DNA from: Zhouia spongiae | Lineage (GTDB): Bacteria; Bacteroidota; Bacteroidia; Flavobacteriales; Flavobacteriaceae | Reading direction: 5' to 3' | DNA length: 64,000 bases | NCBI RefSeq assembly: GCF_022760175.1 | Contig: NZ_CP094326.1 | Location: forward strand, 3,832,804-3,896,803 | Part shown: positions 46,701 to 53,582 of the stretch, piece by piece | Position numbering within the stretch: position 1 is the stretch's first letter | How the letters are laid out: each line of letters begins with the position of its first letter | The notes under the pieces: generated by a model | What the model was told of the DNA's origin: nothing | What the model saw: the letters and a program-made list of their open reading frames with translations, nothing else | Database searches by the model: none | Translations under genes and position numbers: made by a program

Positions 46701-46749
46701 ATTACCGCCTCTTAGAATCATAACTATTGGTACCCAGCTAAAATTTTAA
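43738..46749 (+). CDS. SusC/RagA-type TonB-dependent receptor
   Basis: 1003 residues from the ATG at 43738; an in-frame TTG 66 nt upstream is unlikely because the signal peptide follows this Met (KGRILLLLALFITLMLLTYSAFGQ). No STN domain. Carboxypeptidase-like domain (IRGVVTDSEGIPVPGVHVLISGT...GTYSI) at about 30-115, plug with LQALQGRMPGVIVSQ, IRGQNSLRPEGNYPLYIVDGVP and VLKDADATSIYGSRGANGVVLI, then the barrel to LRIITIGTQLKF. Forms a transport pair with the SusD protein 11 nt downstream. The cargo is not known. Confidence 0.96.
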   Translation: MKNNVLNKGRILLLLALFITLMLLTYSAFGQNTNNQQHQIRGVVTDSEGIPVPGVHVLISGTQTGTFTDSNGTYSISPHPTDVLIFSYVGFDTVEKSIGGQTEINVTLKESVTDLGAVTVNAGYYTVSEKERTGSISRITASDIETQPVINPLQALQGRMPGVIVSQISSIPGSTSSIQIRGQNSLRPEGNYPLYIVDGVPVSSVPVSGSGFMALGVDPLNSINLSNIESIEVLKDADATSIYGSRGANGVVLITTKKGREGKTALDIGLYTGMGKISNTINTLDTNQYLEMRKEAFANDEATPTQFNAPDLLVWDQNRNTDWQEKLLGNTSYITDVQASVSGGDTQTSFLLGGGFHKEGTVFPGDFNYRKATGFINLNHSSSNHRFRVNFSANYGVDRNHLFYDGQFVQRAVLLAPNAPALYDLNGQLNWEGSTWTNPLSYLEKTQETKTNNLIANASLAYEIIPNLNLKTSFGYTNLHSEEISKEPLSSRNPALWQYLSNSSRHITGKRESIILEPQLTYSLQMGKGSLKTLLGMSYQKATNHQLYAIGVGYADESLIGNLATADRVNISLQDDIEYKYHAAFGRIGFDWAKKYFLNLTGRRDGSSRFATQHRFASFGAVGAAWIFSEEPFVRKTLPFLSFGKIRGSYGTTGNDQIADYGYLDIYAPTQGSGGLYPTQIANPEYSWEVNKKLEIATSLGAFEDRVMVSGAWYRNRSSNQLVGYFLPAITGFTSIQANLPAKVENIGWEIELSTRNIRSSTLQWDTSVNITFPKNELVSFPGLEQSSYANIYREGASLNSSLLYQSLGVNPETGFYEILDANSDGSYNSEDKIIVKDFGRKYYGGINNNLTLGGFTFNFFIEFVKQLGRNHLTTFQTPPGMMGFVGGNQPVEVRDRWQLPGDFSNTQKFSQAFGYTPYNRTASSDLSVTDASYVRLKTLTLSYQLPPRFMYKTGIESCRVYLHAQNLFTITNYSGFDPANNRGSLLALPPLRIITIGTQLKF

Positions 46750-46760
46750 AAACAACATAT

Positions 46761-48155
46761 ATGAAATCATTATATAAATTCCGTTTCTATTTGACATGCT
46801 TAATAGTGAGTTTGTACATATTGTCTTGTAAAGACTTTGTTGAGATTGACCCACCCAATTCCCGGGTGATAGGAAGCACAGTATTTGAAAATGACCGTCT
46901 GGCCACCTCGGCCATTGAAGGGGTATACCACAGAATGTTTGATTCTGGCAATTTTGCAGGTGGGGGACAATGGTCTGTCACCACTGTGGCCGGGCTCTCG
47001 GCAGATGAATTTGAGGTGAACCCTTTTAGTAGTTCCTTGCAAGAATTTTACAGATGTGATATCGATCCGTCAAACCCAGCCAATCTGGCTTTATGGTCAA
47101 GTGCTTATAGCACCATATATATGGTCAATGCCGTCATGGAAGGGCTCAAAAGTTCTTCCGTTATCACCCCGGAGACCAAAAAGCAACTGGAAGGGGAAGC
47201 AAGGTTTGTAAGGGCTTTTTCCTATTTCTATCTTGTGAATCTTTTTGGGGATGTTCCCCTGATTATCACTACGGATTACAGGGTTAATGCAAAAGCATTG
47301 CAGGTATCACCGGATGACATTTACCAAGCTATCATAAACGATTTGGAACATTCCAGGCAATTGCTTGATGACACTTACCGAAACTCGGAAAGAACCCATC
47401 CGAATCGCCTGGTTGCATCAGCCCTTTTGGCAAGGGTGTATTTGTATCGACAAGAGTGGAGCCGGGCAGCGGATTTAGCTACTGAATTGATTGGTTCCAC
47501 CGATACCTACAGTCTGGCAGAGGACATCAACGATGTTTTCCTGGCCAATAGTTCGGAAGCCATCTGGCAAATAGCCCCTACTAATGTTGGAAACACCAAT
47601 GAGGGTAATATGTTTATCCTGACAAGTTCACCGGTAAGCAGCCCATGGAATCCGGTGTATTTGAAAGAAGAACTTGTTTCCGGTTTTGATAATCATGACA
47701 AACGGTTATTACATTGGATAGGAACTTTTGAAAGTAATGGTACTACCTTTTATTATCCTTTTAAGTACAAGATACGACTTTCTTCAGGGCAACCAACGGA
47801 GTATGCTACAGTCCTAAGGTTTGCCGAACAGTACCTGATCCGTTCTGAGGCACGTGCCCGAATGGGAGATATACCGGGTGCACTTGCCGACCTTAACCTT
47901 ATCCGTAACCGTTCCGGATTGGAAAACTATACAGGAAATAGTGAGCAGGAACTGTTGGCTGCCATATTGAAAGAAAGGAGGAAAGAATTCTTTTCCGAGT
48001 GGGGGCACCGTTGGTTAGATTTTAAAAGGCTTAGCCTTGCAAACGATCTTCTCAGCCCGGACAAAGAAGGTTGGCGAACTACCGATGTATTGTACCCTAT
48101 TCCTCAACGGGAGCTTGATAAAGCACCTACCCTTAATCAAAACTCAGGATATTAA
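46761..48155 (+). CDS. RagB/SusD-type surface lipoprotein
   Basis: 464 residues. Lipobox ILSC with Cys23. SusD-like TPR fold features: FVRAFSYFYLVNLFGDVPLI, ASALLARVYLYRQEWSRAADLATELI, LRFAEQYLIRSEARARMGDIPGALADLNLIRNRSGL, and the C-terminal ERRKEFFSEWGHRWLDFKRL. Caps the SusC barrel and binds the ligand. Third gene follows after 25 nt. Confidence 0.96.
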   Translation: MKSLYKFRFYLTCLIVSLYILSCKDFVEIDPPNSRVIGSTVFENDRLATSAIEGVYHRMFDSGNFAGGGQWSVTTVAGLSADEFEVNPFSSSLQEFYRCDIDPSNPANLALWSSAYSTIYMVNAVMEGLKSSSVITPETKKQLEGEARFVRAFSYFYLVNLFGDVPLIITTDYRVNAKALQVSPDDIYQAIINDLEHSRQLLDDTYRNSERTHPNRLVASALLARVYLYRQEWSRAADLATELIGSTDTYSLAEDINDVFLANSSEAIWQIAPTNVGNTNEGNMFILTSSPVSSPWNPVYLKEELVSGFDNHDKRLLHWIGTFESNGTTFYYPFKYKIRLSSGQPTEYATVLRFAEQYLIRSEARARMGDIPGALADLNLIRNRSGLENYTGNSEQELLAAILKERRKEFFSEWGHRWLDFKRLSLANDLLSPDKEGWRTTDVLYPIPQRELDKAPTLNQNSGY

Positions 48156-48180
48156 GTATAACTCCTAAACTTTTAACACT

Positions 48181-49587
48181 ATGAAACCATATAGAAGCAT
48201 TTTATTGACCGTCTTTCTTCTATCTCTCTTCTATTTTGCACAACCCATAAGGGGGCAGGAAGTAAATTTAGAAAACGTGCAAATAGACCATCCGGTACCG
48301 GATTTTATCTTGGAAAATGTTCAACATTACCGACAAAAAACGGTGTCTTCTGACAACCTAAAAGGGAAGTTCGTTGTTTTATGCTTTTGGCACCGGTTCT
48401 GTTCCGGGGCTTATAAAAACTTTTCCCGAATGAATAGGCTAGCCAGAGAATTTAGGGGCAAGGTTGAATTTATCATGATAGGGGGCAGAAGTAATAAAAG
48501 TGAATATAATAGAAATGAAGAACTGGATTCACTGATGGCTTTATTTGAAAGAACCAGAAAAATGCAGAATTTACAACTACCTTCCTCCTATGACATTGAT
48601 CTATATCAACGCTTTGTAACAGCAGGTGCACCTCATTTGATATGGATAGATGATAAAGGTATAGTACAAGCCGTGACAGCAAATATTGACTCGACCCGGT
48701 TGGAAGCTTTTCTGGCAGGAAAGGAGTTTGACTTTTTTGATTACTCCATGGAAGGTCTCGAGAGGTCCAAACAGCGACCGGATGTCTATGATGCTGAAAA
48801 CCCATTTTTGGTAGATGGCAACGGAGGGAAAAGTGACAGTTTCCAGTACCGTTCCCTAATCACCCCATATACAAATGAAATGCCCTTGGCAATGGGCATT
48901 ACAAGGAAGGTAAAGTGGTATCATTGGCAAGGAAAACTGGAAGGTGTTGCTGCTTTGGAAGAACTATATAAATTGGCCTATTTCGGGTATTTTGGGAACT
49001 ATGATGATTGGTACCGTGAAGAAAACTATAACCAGCTTGTCCTCGACATTAAAAATAAAAGACCGTTTACTCGGTACAATTATAATATCCCCATTGAAAA
49101 CATATACTGGTACAGCCTGATTGTCCCCCAGCATAAAAGAAATCCTAAATCCCTGATGAAGATCATACAAAATGATCTCGATAACTACTTTGGTTACCAG
49201 GCCAGGATAGAAAAGCGCATGCTGCCATACTGGTGTATAACAGCAAATGAGCAGGTTAAGGAAAAAATAAAAACCAAAAATGGTCCATCCAAGCTGATCA
49301 CTGATCAGTTTACTTACGTAGGGGCACAGAACCTTCCATTTACCAAATACCTAAAAATGTTGTTTATTATGATTGCCCCTGGACCCGGCATAGAATTTCC
49401 CATTATTGATGAAACAGGTATAGAAGGAAATATTGATATCCCCGTTAAGGATGTTGACCTATCTAACTTTGAAGACACAAAAAAGGTGCTTAGAAAGCTG
49501 GGCTTTGATATCAAAAAAGCCTACAAGGATTTTAATGTACTGGTAATCTCTGACCCTATATCAAATATAGACAATGGCTCCAAATAA
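48181..49587 (+). CDS. Secreted TlpA-like thioredoxin-fold protein with a single active-site cysteine
   Basis: 468 residues. Signal peptide to about residue 25, then a thioredoxin-like domain (about 35-160: VPDFILENVQHYRQKTV...LKGKFVVLCFWHRFCSGAYKNFSRMN). At the place of the usual WCxxC motif there is FCSGA: Cys74 is kept but the resolving Cys is Ala77; Cys68 lies six residues earlier. The long C-terminal part (about 190-468) is unfamiliar. Translated with SusC/SusD; the context suggests periplasmic thiol chemistry on an imported or exported peptide. Not a standard disulfide reductase. Confidence 0.82.
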   Translation: MKPYRSILLTVFLLSLFYFAQPIRGQEVNLENVQIDHPVPDFILENVQHYRQKTVSSDNLKGKFVVLCFWHRFCSGAYKNFSRMNRLAREFRGKVEFIMIGGRSNKSEYNRNEELDSLMALFERTRKMQNLQLPSSYDIDLYQRFVTAGAPHLIWIDDKGIVQAVTANIDSTRLEAFLAGKEFDFFDYSMEGLERSKQRPDVYDAENPFLVDGNGGKSDSFQYRSLITPYTNEMPLAMGITRKVKWYHWQGKLEGVAALEELYKLAYFGYFGNYDDWYREENYNQLVLDIKNKRPFTRYNYNIPIENIYWYSLIVPQHKRNPKSLMKIIQNDLDNYFGYQARIEKRMLPYWCITANEQVKEKIKTKNGPSKLITDQFTYVGAQNLPFTKYLKMLFIMIAPGPGIEFPIIDETGIEGNIDIPVKDVDLSNFEDTKKVLRKLGFDIKKAYKDFNVLVISDPISNIDNGSK

Positions 49588-49620
49588 TCTTTGTCCTCAT
49601 ATCTGGTTTAGCTAATCAAA

Positions 49621-49650
49621 AGGTGGCGGAAAATTCCGCCACCTGTTTTA
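49621..49650. terminator. Bidirectional terminator between convergent units
   Basis: AGGTGGCGGAA (49621-49631) and TTCCGCCACCT (49634-49644) form a perfect 11-bp stem with a 2-nt loop, followed by GTTTTA on the plus strand and TTTTG on the minus strand. It separates the plus-strand SusCD operon from the minus-strand DUF6520 gene. Confidence 0.8.
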
Positions 49651-49671
49651 ACACCTTAAGATAAACTTGAC

Positions 49672-49920
49672 TTAAGGTTGATGTTTACGCTCTACTGAAC
49701 ATTCAGTAGCACTAACCTTCATTGCGTAGACAGTTTGGCTCTGATACGTACAGGTCTGTCCCAGATCGTTACATTCTGCTTCAGGAACCGCCCTACATTC
49801 CCCTTCCAGTTGGATAAACTTTCCGGTTAAGGCCGGTTCTGAAAACGTAGCTGAGGCAAACGCCATACCTGCTGCCAGTATAAAAGCACCAACAGGCAAT
49901 ATAAACTTCATTTTTTTCAT
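49672..49920 (-). CDS. DUF6520 secreted cysteine-containing peptide
   Basis: 82 residues: signal peptide MKKMKFILPVGAFILAAGMA with a cleavage region near residue 23-25, and a mature peptide of under 60 residues with four Cys (42, 50, 57, 74: GECRAVPEAECNDLGQTCTY and TECS). This layout is that of DUF6520, a Bacteroidota family of unknown role. Lies 103 nt downstream of the 374-residue gene in the MauE unit. Likely exported and disulfide-bonded. Confidence 0.82.
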   Translation of the reverse strand: MKKMKFILPVGAFILAAGMAFASATFSEPALTGKFIQLEGECRAVPEAECNDLGQTCTYQSQTVYAMKVSATECSVERKHQP

Positions 49921-50022
49921 GAGTTCTACGATTTAATTAGACTTAAATGGCCTTTTATACAGATCATAGGCCGTTATCCTGTTCTTATTGCAATAAGCTC
50001 TTTAAATATCATTTCGATTATC

Positions 50023-51099
50023 TTATTTTGTTCTGTAAATATTGTCAAACCTCCTTGGTTCCAGGAGGTATACCACCAAGTATCTGTTATGCAGGGCTAC
50101 TAAATAATTACCTGCAACCCTAAAATCGGTCACCTTATACCCCTTGTAATCGGGAAGGTAAAAGCTAAACTCGTAAACATCTTTTTCCAGATCATAAACA
50201 TCTATGACAGACGACTCCTTAAAACTTTTCTTGTCTTCATTTTTTGCCATTAAATTGGAACATACAAAAAGTAAGTTTGCGGAGGTGCTACTTTGTTTAT
50301 TGACCAAAAAAGGAGGTGCTGACATTTTTCTGGGGCGACCGACTTTGGGAGCAGAGATTTGGATCTTCGCTACATTATTGGTATCGATTGTTTTTCCGGT
50401 CCTAAGCAAGTTAAGAATAGTATCCATTACCATATACTGGTTCCGATAATGATACAGATAAATGATTTGATCAAGCTCCCTATTATAATGCAACATACCG
50501 TCCACACAAAATATCCCGTCTATTTGTTTTTGTAAGATACCAGGAGTCAGTTTAATATGAGGCGGATTATCTGCTAACTTACCCAAAACAAATTCCTTTG
50601 TTGCACTGCTAACTGCACGAAGGGCAAAGGATTTTGCGCCTATTGGAATAGCCTTGCTAAAATAGACACTATCATACATGAACTTTTTAGTCTTCCAATC
50701 CCCCAAAGTTCCTCGTAGTAATTGTGGTGTAACTCCATCCACAATATAGAAATAAGGCGGTAATACTTCTACCCTTGTATCCGAAGCGAATTTTTTAGTC
50801 TCATCATGCTCAACGCTAAGTACAACATGAGAAGTATCAATAGGGGTAAGTCTCAAAGTCAGGAAATATAATGTAGCGGTGGCATTGCTTAAGTAAACTT
50901 CATGCTGTCCGGTTCCGGCAAAATAAAAGGAATTAAACTTCAGGTCAAAACTTTTCATCTTTTTGACCGGATGGGGTGGAAACAATCTGTTAAAACTGTT
51001 TTTTTTATGCGTCATTTTATGAGAAATCCCGTAGAGTACAATAACAGAAGTAATCCCAAGAAATAAATAAACGGATAATTTAATCAGAACATTTTTCAT
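50023..51099 (-). CDS. Membrane-anchored extracytoplasmic protein, unknown function
   Basis: 358 residues from the ATG at 51099; an earlier Met 48 nt upstream lies inside the MauE gene, so I take this one. One N-terminal helix (about 6-26), then a mostly beta domain with repeated strand patterns (HEVYLSNATATLYFLTLRLTPI; NRELDQIIYLYHYRNQYMVMD; LLFVCSNLMA; YKVTDFRVAGNYLVALHNRYLVVYLL), compatible with a beta-propeller. Starts 1 nt after the MauE stop. No family name recognised. Confidence 0.65.
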   Translation of the reverse strand: MKNVLIKLSVYLFLGITSVIVLYGISHKMTHKKNSFNRLFPPHPVKKMKSFDLKFNSFYFAGTGQHEVYLSNATATLYFLTLRLTPIDTSHVVLSVEHDETKKFASDTRVEVLPPYFYIVDGVTPQLLRGTLGDWKTKKFMYDSVYFSKAIPIGAKSFALRAVSSATKEFVLGKLADNPPHIKLTPGILQKQIDGIFCVDGMLHYNRELDQIIYLYHYRNQYMVMDTILNLLRTGKTIDTNNVAKIQISAPKVGRPRKMSAPPFLVNKQSSTSANLLFVCSNLMAKNEDKKSFKESSVIDVYDLEKDVYEFSFYLPDYKGYKVTDFRVAGNYLVALHNRYLVVYLLEPRRFDNIYRTK

Positions 51100-51100
51100 T

Positions 51101-51541
51101 TTATTTACTATTTTCAAATTGAACTTTACCCAGTATAAGTACTCCAAACATGGCTAGAAATACAAAACCGATATTGAAAATAAGATGTTCCGTCCATCCC
51201 ATTTTATCGAGGATTCCGCCACAGGAACAAGGCACAAAAGGACTGAATTTTAAGATCATTACGATATAGGTAGTAAATACAACCATTAAACCAAATGATA
51301 CATATAAGGCTTGTAAACGAAACTTAGGAATACATAACATTGATGCGATTATAAGTTCGGTAACAGGAACTAACCAGACGATCCATCTCCCCACCGAAGT
51401 CAGTAGAGGTGATTGCCCAACCTGGATCCTGAATTTCTGAAAGTCTGTCAATTTACTTACCCCTGCATAGACAAATAATAGAATAAACAGCAGACAGATA
51501 ATTTCAATAATAATTTTTCTATGCTTCTCATACCATTTCAT
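51101..51541 (-). CDS. MauE/DoxX-like membrane redox protein
   Basis: 146 residues, four helices (about 11-29, 49-67, 76-98, 118-138). Carries FAGVSKLTDFQKF-type N-terminal features and the conserved periplasmic CSCGG motif (FVPCSCGGILDKMGW) of MauE-like proteins, which are tied to disulfide formation of exported proteins. First gene of the unit MauE - 374-type protein - DUF6520. A tandem AraC-type operator lies 51-92 nt upstream. Confidence 0.85.
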   Translation of the reverse strand: MKWYEKHRKIIIEIICLLFILLFVYAGVSKLTDFQKFRIQVGQSPLLTSVGRWIVWLVPVTELIIASMLCIPKFRLQALYVSFGLMVVFTTYIVMILKFSPFVPCSCGGILDKMGWTEHLIFNIGFVFLAMFGVLILGKVQFENSK

Positions 51542-51591
51542 ATCATTTGTATTTAACTGATATTAAACAACATAAAATTATAAAGCTGAAA

Positions 51592-51633
51592 TGATCCCTA
51601 AGGGATAAAGAGTGGTCTGTAAGGGATTTTGTG
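51592..51633 (-). promoter_or_regulatory. Tandem AraC-type operator upstream of the MauE unit
   Basis: Two adjacent 21-bp units, TGATCCCTAAGGGATAAAGAG minus its last base (from 51592) and TGGTCTGTAAGGGATTTTGT (from 51613), share TAAGGGAT in register. The second unit matches TGGTCTGTAAGGGATTTT at 53262 exactly over 18 bp. Confidence 0.6.
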
Positions 51634-51653
51634 AATGAATCAGGAGGATAATA

Positions 51654-52619
51654 TTATGATTTTTTAATTGTAGACCTTAAAGTTTTGGGTCTGTAACCAT
51701 ATCTCTTATTGAATTCTCTGGAAAAATGGGTGCCATTTTTAAACCCAACCATTTTAGCAATCTCTTTAAAGGACTTTTCAGAAAACTCCACAAGAACATG
51801 TGCTTTTCTGAGTCGTTCTTCCTTTAAAAATTGAAAAACCGTCATGCCGTTAAGTTCCTTAAAACCTCTTTTCAGTTTAAATTCATTGGTGCCAAAATCA
51901 TGTGCCATTTCTTTAAGGCTAGGTAATTCCTCATCCAAATGGTTCTTGATATATTCGCCGGCCGCCCTGATCTTGGAAAGATCTGAAATATGTAAAATTT
52001 GCTTATCTTTCTTCGAACTTTTTGATGCGAATTGGTTTAGCACCCTCTTTTGCACCTCTATGTCAAGCACCTTTCTTTTCTGAACCATGTCAAAGGTAGT
52101 AACAATCGTTTTTCCCTTAAATAAGGAACCATGCGAAAATTTGATCACACGGCAATAGGCAGGGAATAAAAGCTTTTTATTGGTTATAAAAGATAATTGT
52201 AAGGATGCTTCCTGCATGGATTCCCCATCGATAATTTCTTTTATAGTGCCCCATTCTCTTTGTGATTCGGTTGAGAGGAACTCCTCAAAAAGTTTACCCC
52301 ATATATCATTCTCTTTGAACCCTAAAAAACTTTTGGTACTTCCGCTGATTTCTTCAATACGGAATTCCTTATTCAGGATAAAAAGTATTTGTATGACCAA
52401 TGCATAGGAATCATGGAAATTCACATACCCCTGATGTAAAAAGGAATCCCTGATTTCTTCTGTGGTCATATTAATCAGAGCTGTCAGGGCTTCCAGCTCA
52501 TCTTTTTTTTCTGAACGTTCAATACTATAGGAGAAATTACCTTTGTACATCTCTAACAGTTGCAGGTACACTTTTTCAAGTCGTGTTTTGTTTTCAGGAT
52601 TATCCATAAGCCATAGCAT
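51654..52619 (-). CDS. AraC-family regulator with N-terminal PAS-like domain
   Basis: 321 residues. A helical N-terminus, a PAS-like domain at about 70-170 (QILFILNKEFRIEEISGSTKSFLGFKENDIWGKLFEEFL), and an AraC DNA-binding domain at about 220-318 (LPSLKEMAHDFGTNEFKLKRGFKELNG; FKEIAKMVGFKNGTHFSREFNKRYGYRPK). A Met at residue 5 is an equally good start. Lies between the two tandem operators at 51592 and 53241, so it probably controls the MauE unit and the 52784 gene. Confidence 0.92.
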   Translation of the reverse strand: MLWLMDNPENKTRLEKVYLQLLEMYKGNFSYSIERSEKKDELEALTALINMTTEEIRDSFLHQGYVNFHDSYALVIQILFILNKEFRIEEISGSTKSFLGFKENDIWGKLFEEFLSTESQREWGTIKEIIDGESMQEASLQLSFITNKKLLFPAYCRVIKFSHGSLFKGKTIVTTFDMVQKRKVLDIEVQKRVLNQFASKSSKKDKQILHISDLSKIRAAGEYIKNHLDEELPSLKEMAHDFGTNEFKLKRGFKELNGMTVFQFLKEERLRKAHVLVEFSEKSFKEIAKMVGFKNGTHFSREFNKRYGYRPKTLRSTIKKS

Positions 52620-52783
52620 TTACTACTAATGGGCGGGGAACCTAAAAGACACAATACTTGCTCAGTAGAGTATTTATGATCAAATATTTGAATGCTTTGG
52701 GGGAAGCATAAAATTACAAAAAATACGAATCTTTTTGATTATGAGTTACTTACAATAATTTTATTGAACTATCGTTTACATTA

Positions 52784-53155
52784 TCAAACATATTTGGAGA
52801 GAAATATCAGTGCTTCTGCATCTTTATTAAATATTCCTGTAGGTACGGGAGGGCTGTTCCCCCTTATATAGGTCTCGGAAAGTATACGGGATAATGGAGT
52901 GTCAGAAACAAGGGCTATAGCCTTAATAAATACAGAACCTTCCTTCGCGAAATACCTTCGTGCATCCATATCTATAGCTTTAACGCCTCTGGTATTACAA
53001 AGTACGGGATAGGTCTTTCCTCTTTGCAATTTTAACCGGTCAGATACAATTTGTACAGCAGCTGATAAATGGATGTCTACATCATCTTTATAGACAAAAA
53101 ACAGAATTCCTTTGTCTATCCAAAAGGAAGCAAATTCATTTTCAATATTCATCAA
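52784..53155 (-). CDS. DUF7793-like small protein (STAS-like)
   Basis: 123 residues, no signal. Pattern ASFWIDKGILFFVYKDDVDIHLSAAVQIVSDRLKLQRGKTYPVLCNTRGVKAIDMDARRYFAKEG fits the small SpoIIAA/STAS-like families common next to Bacteroidota regulators. A Met at residue 2 is the likely real start. Function unknown. A tandem operator lies 86-127 nt upstream. Confidence 0.72.
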   Translation of the reverse strand: MMNIENEFASFWIDKGILFFVYKDDVDIHLSAAVQIVSDRLKLQRGKTYPVLCNTRGVKAIDMDARRYFAKEGSVFIKAIALVSDTPLSRILSETYIRGNSPPVPTGIFNKDAEALIFLSKYV

Positions 53156-53240
53156 ACCGGTACTTAATAGAAATATGACCAGTTAATTTAATAATTTTTT
53201 TTTAAAATGGTCTTCTGGACCGTCCAGTAAACCACAAAAC

Positions 53241-53282
53241 TTGTCTGAAAAGGATTTTTTCTGGTCTGTAAGGGATTTTTTT
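53241..53282 (-). promoter_or_regulatory. Tandem AraC-type operator upstream of the DUF7793-like gene
   Basis: TTGTCTGAAAAGGATTTTTT (from 53241) and TGGTCTGTAAGGGATTTTTT (from 53262) are direct repeats with exactly 21-bp period. Same sequence type as 51592-51633. A 13-bp palindrome CTGGAC-C-GTCCAG lies next to it at 53215-53227. Confidence 0.6.
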
Positions 53283-53348
53283 ATTCGGATGGGGTGTTAT
53301 AATTGTTTTTAATGTTTGATTTTAATTAGTTTGAAACCTCGTTTAATG

Positions 53349-53547
53349 ATCAACTACCTCAGAGAGTGCCGAGCGTAAAAAAAAGATATAGCGTACCTTT
53401 TTAGCGATAGAGCCAGCTTTCACATGGGCAAAGCATTTCGCCGCAAGCCCCATGAAATTCCGTTAGGAATATTTCGCAAGGGTAAGCATCGTAAATCCCG
53501 GTACGATATCGGGATTAAATTTCGATTGTCGAATAAACACCATCATT
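53349..53547 (+). repeat. Dispersed hairpin repeat, copy D (diverged)
   Basis: Same orientation as copy C. Head CTACCTCAGAG, decayed second hairpin, AGCCAGCTTTCACATGGGCA, central hairpin GCCCCATGAAATTCC-GTTA-GGAATATTTCGCAAGGG, an extra palindrome TCCCGGTACGATATCGGGA, and closing palindrome TTCGATTGTCGAA (53521-53533). Occupies most of the 427-nt space 53156-53582, along with the operator at 53241. Confidence 0.75.
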
Positions 53548-53582
53548 GTTATCCTTTTTTAACCCATAAAATCTAGTATCAA

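Noticed and set aside
48181-49587. Classical TlpA disulfide reductase
   Set aside because: The second active-site Cys is Ala77, so normal CxxC chemistry is not possible.
43738-49587. Polysaccharide utilisation locus
   Set aside because: SusC/SusD are present but there are no glycoside hydrolases, lyases or sulfatases nearby.
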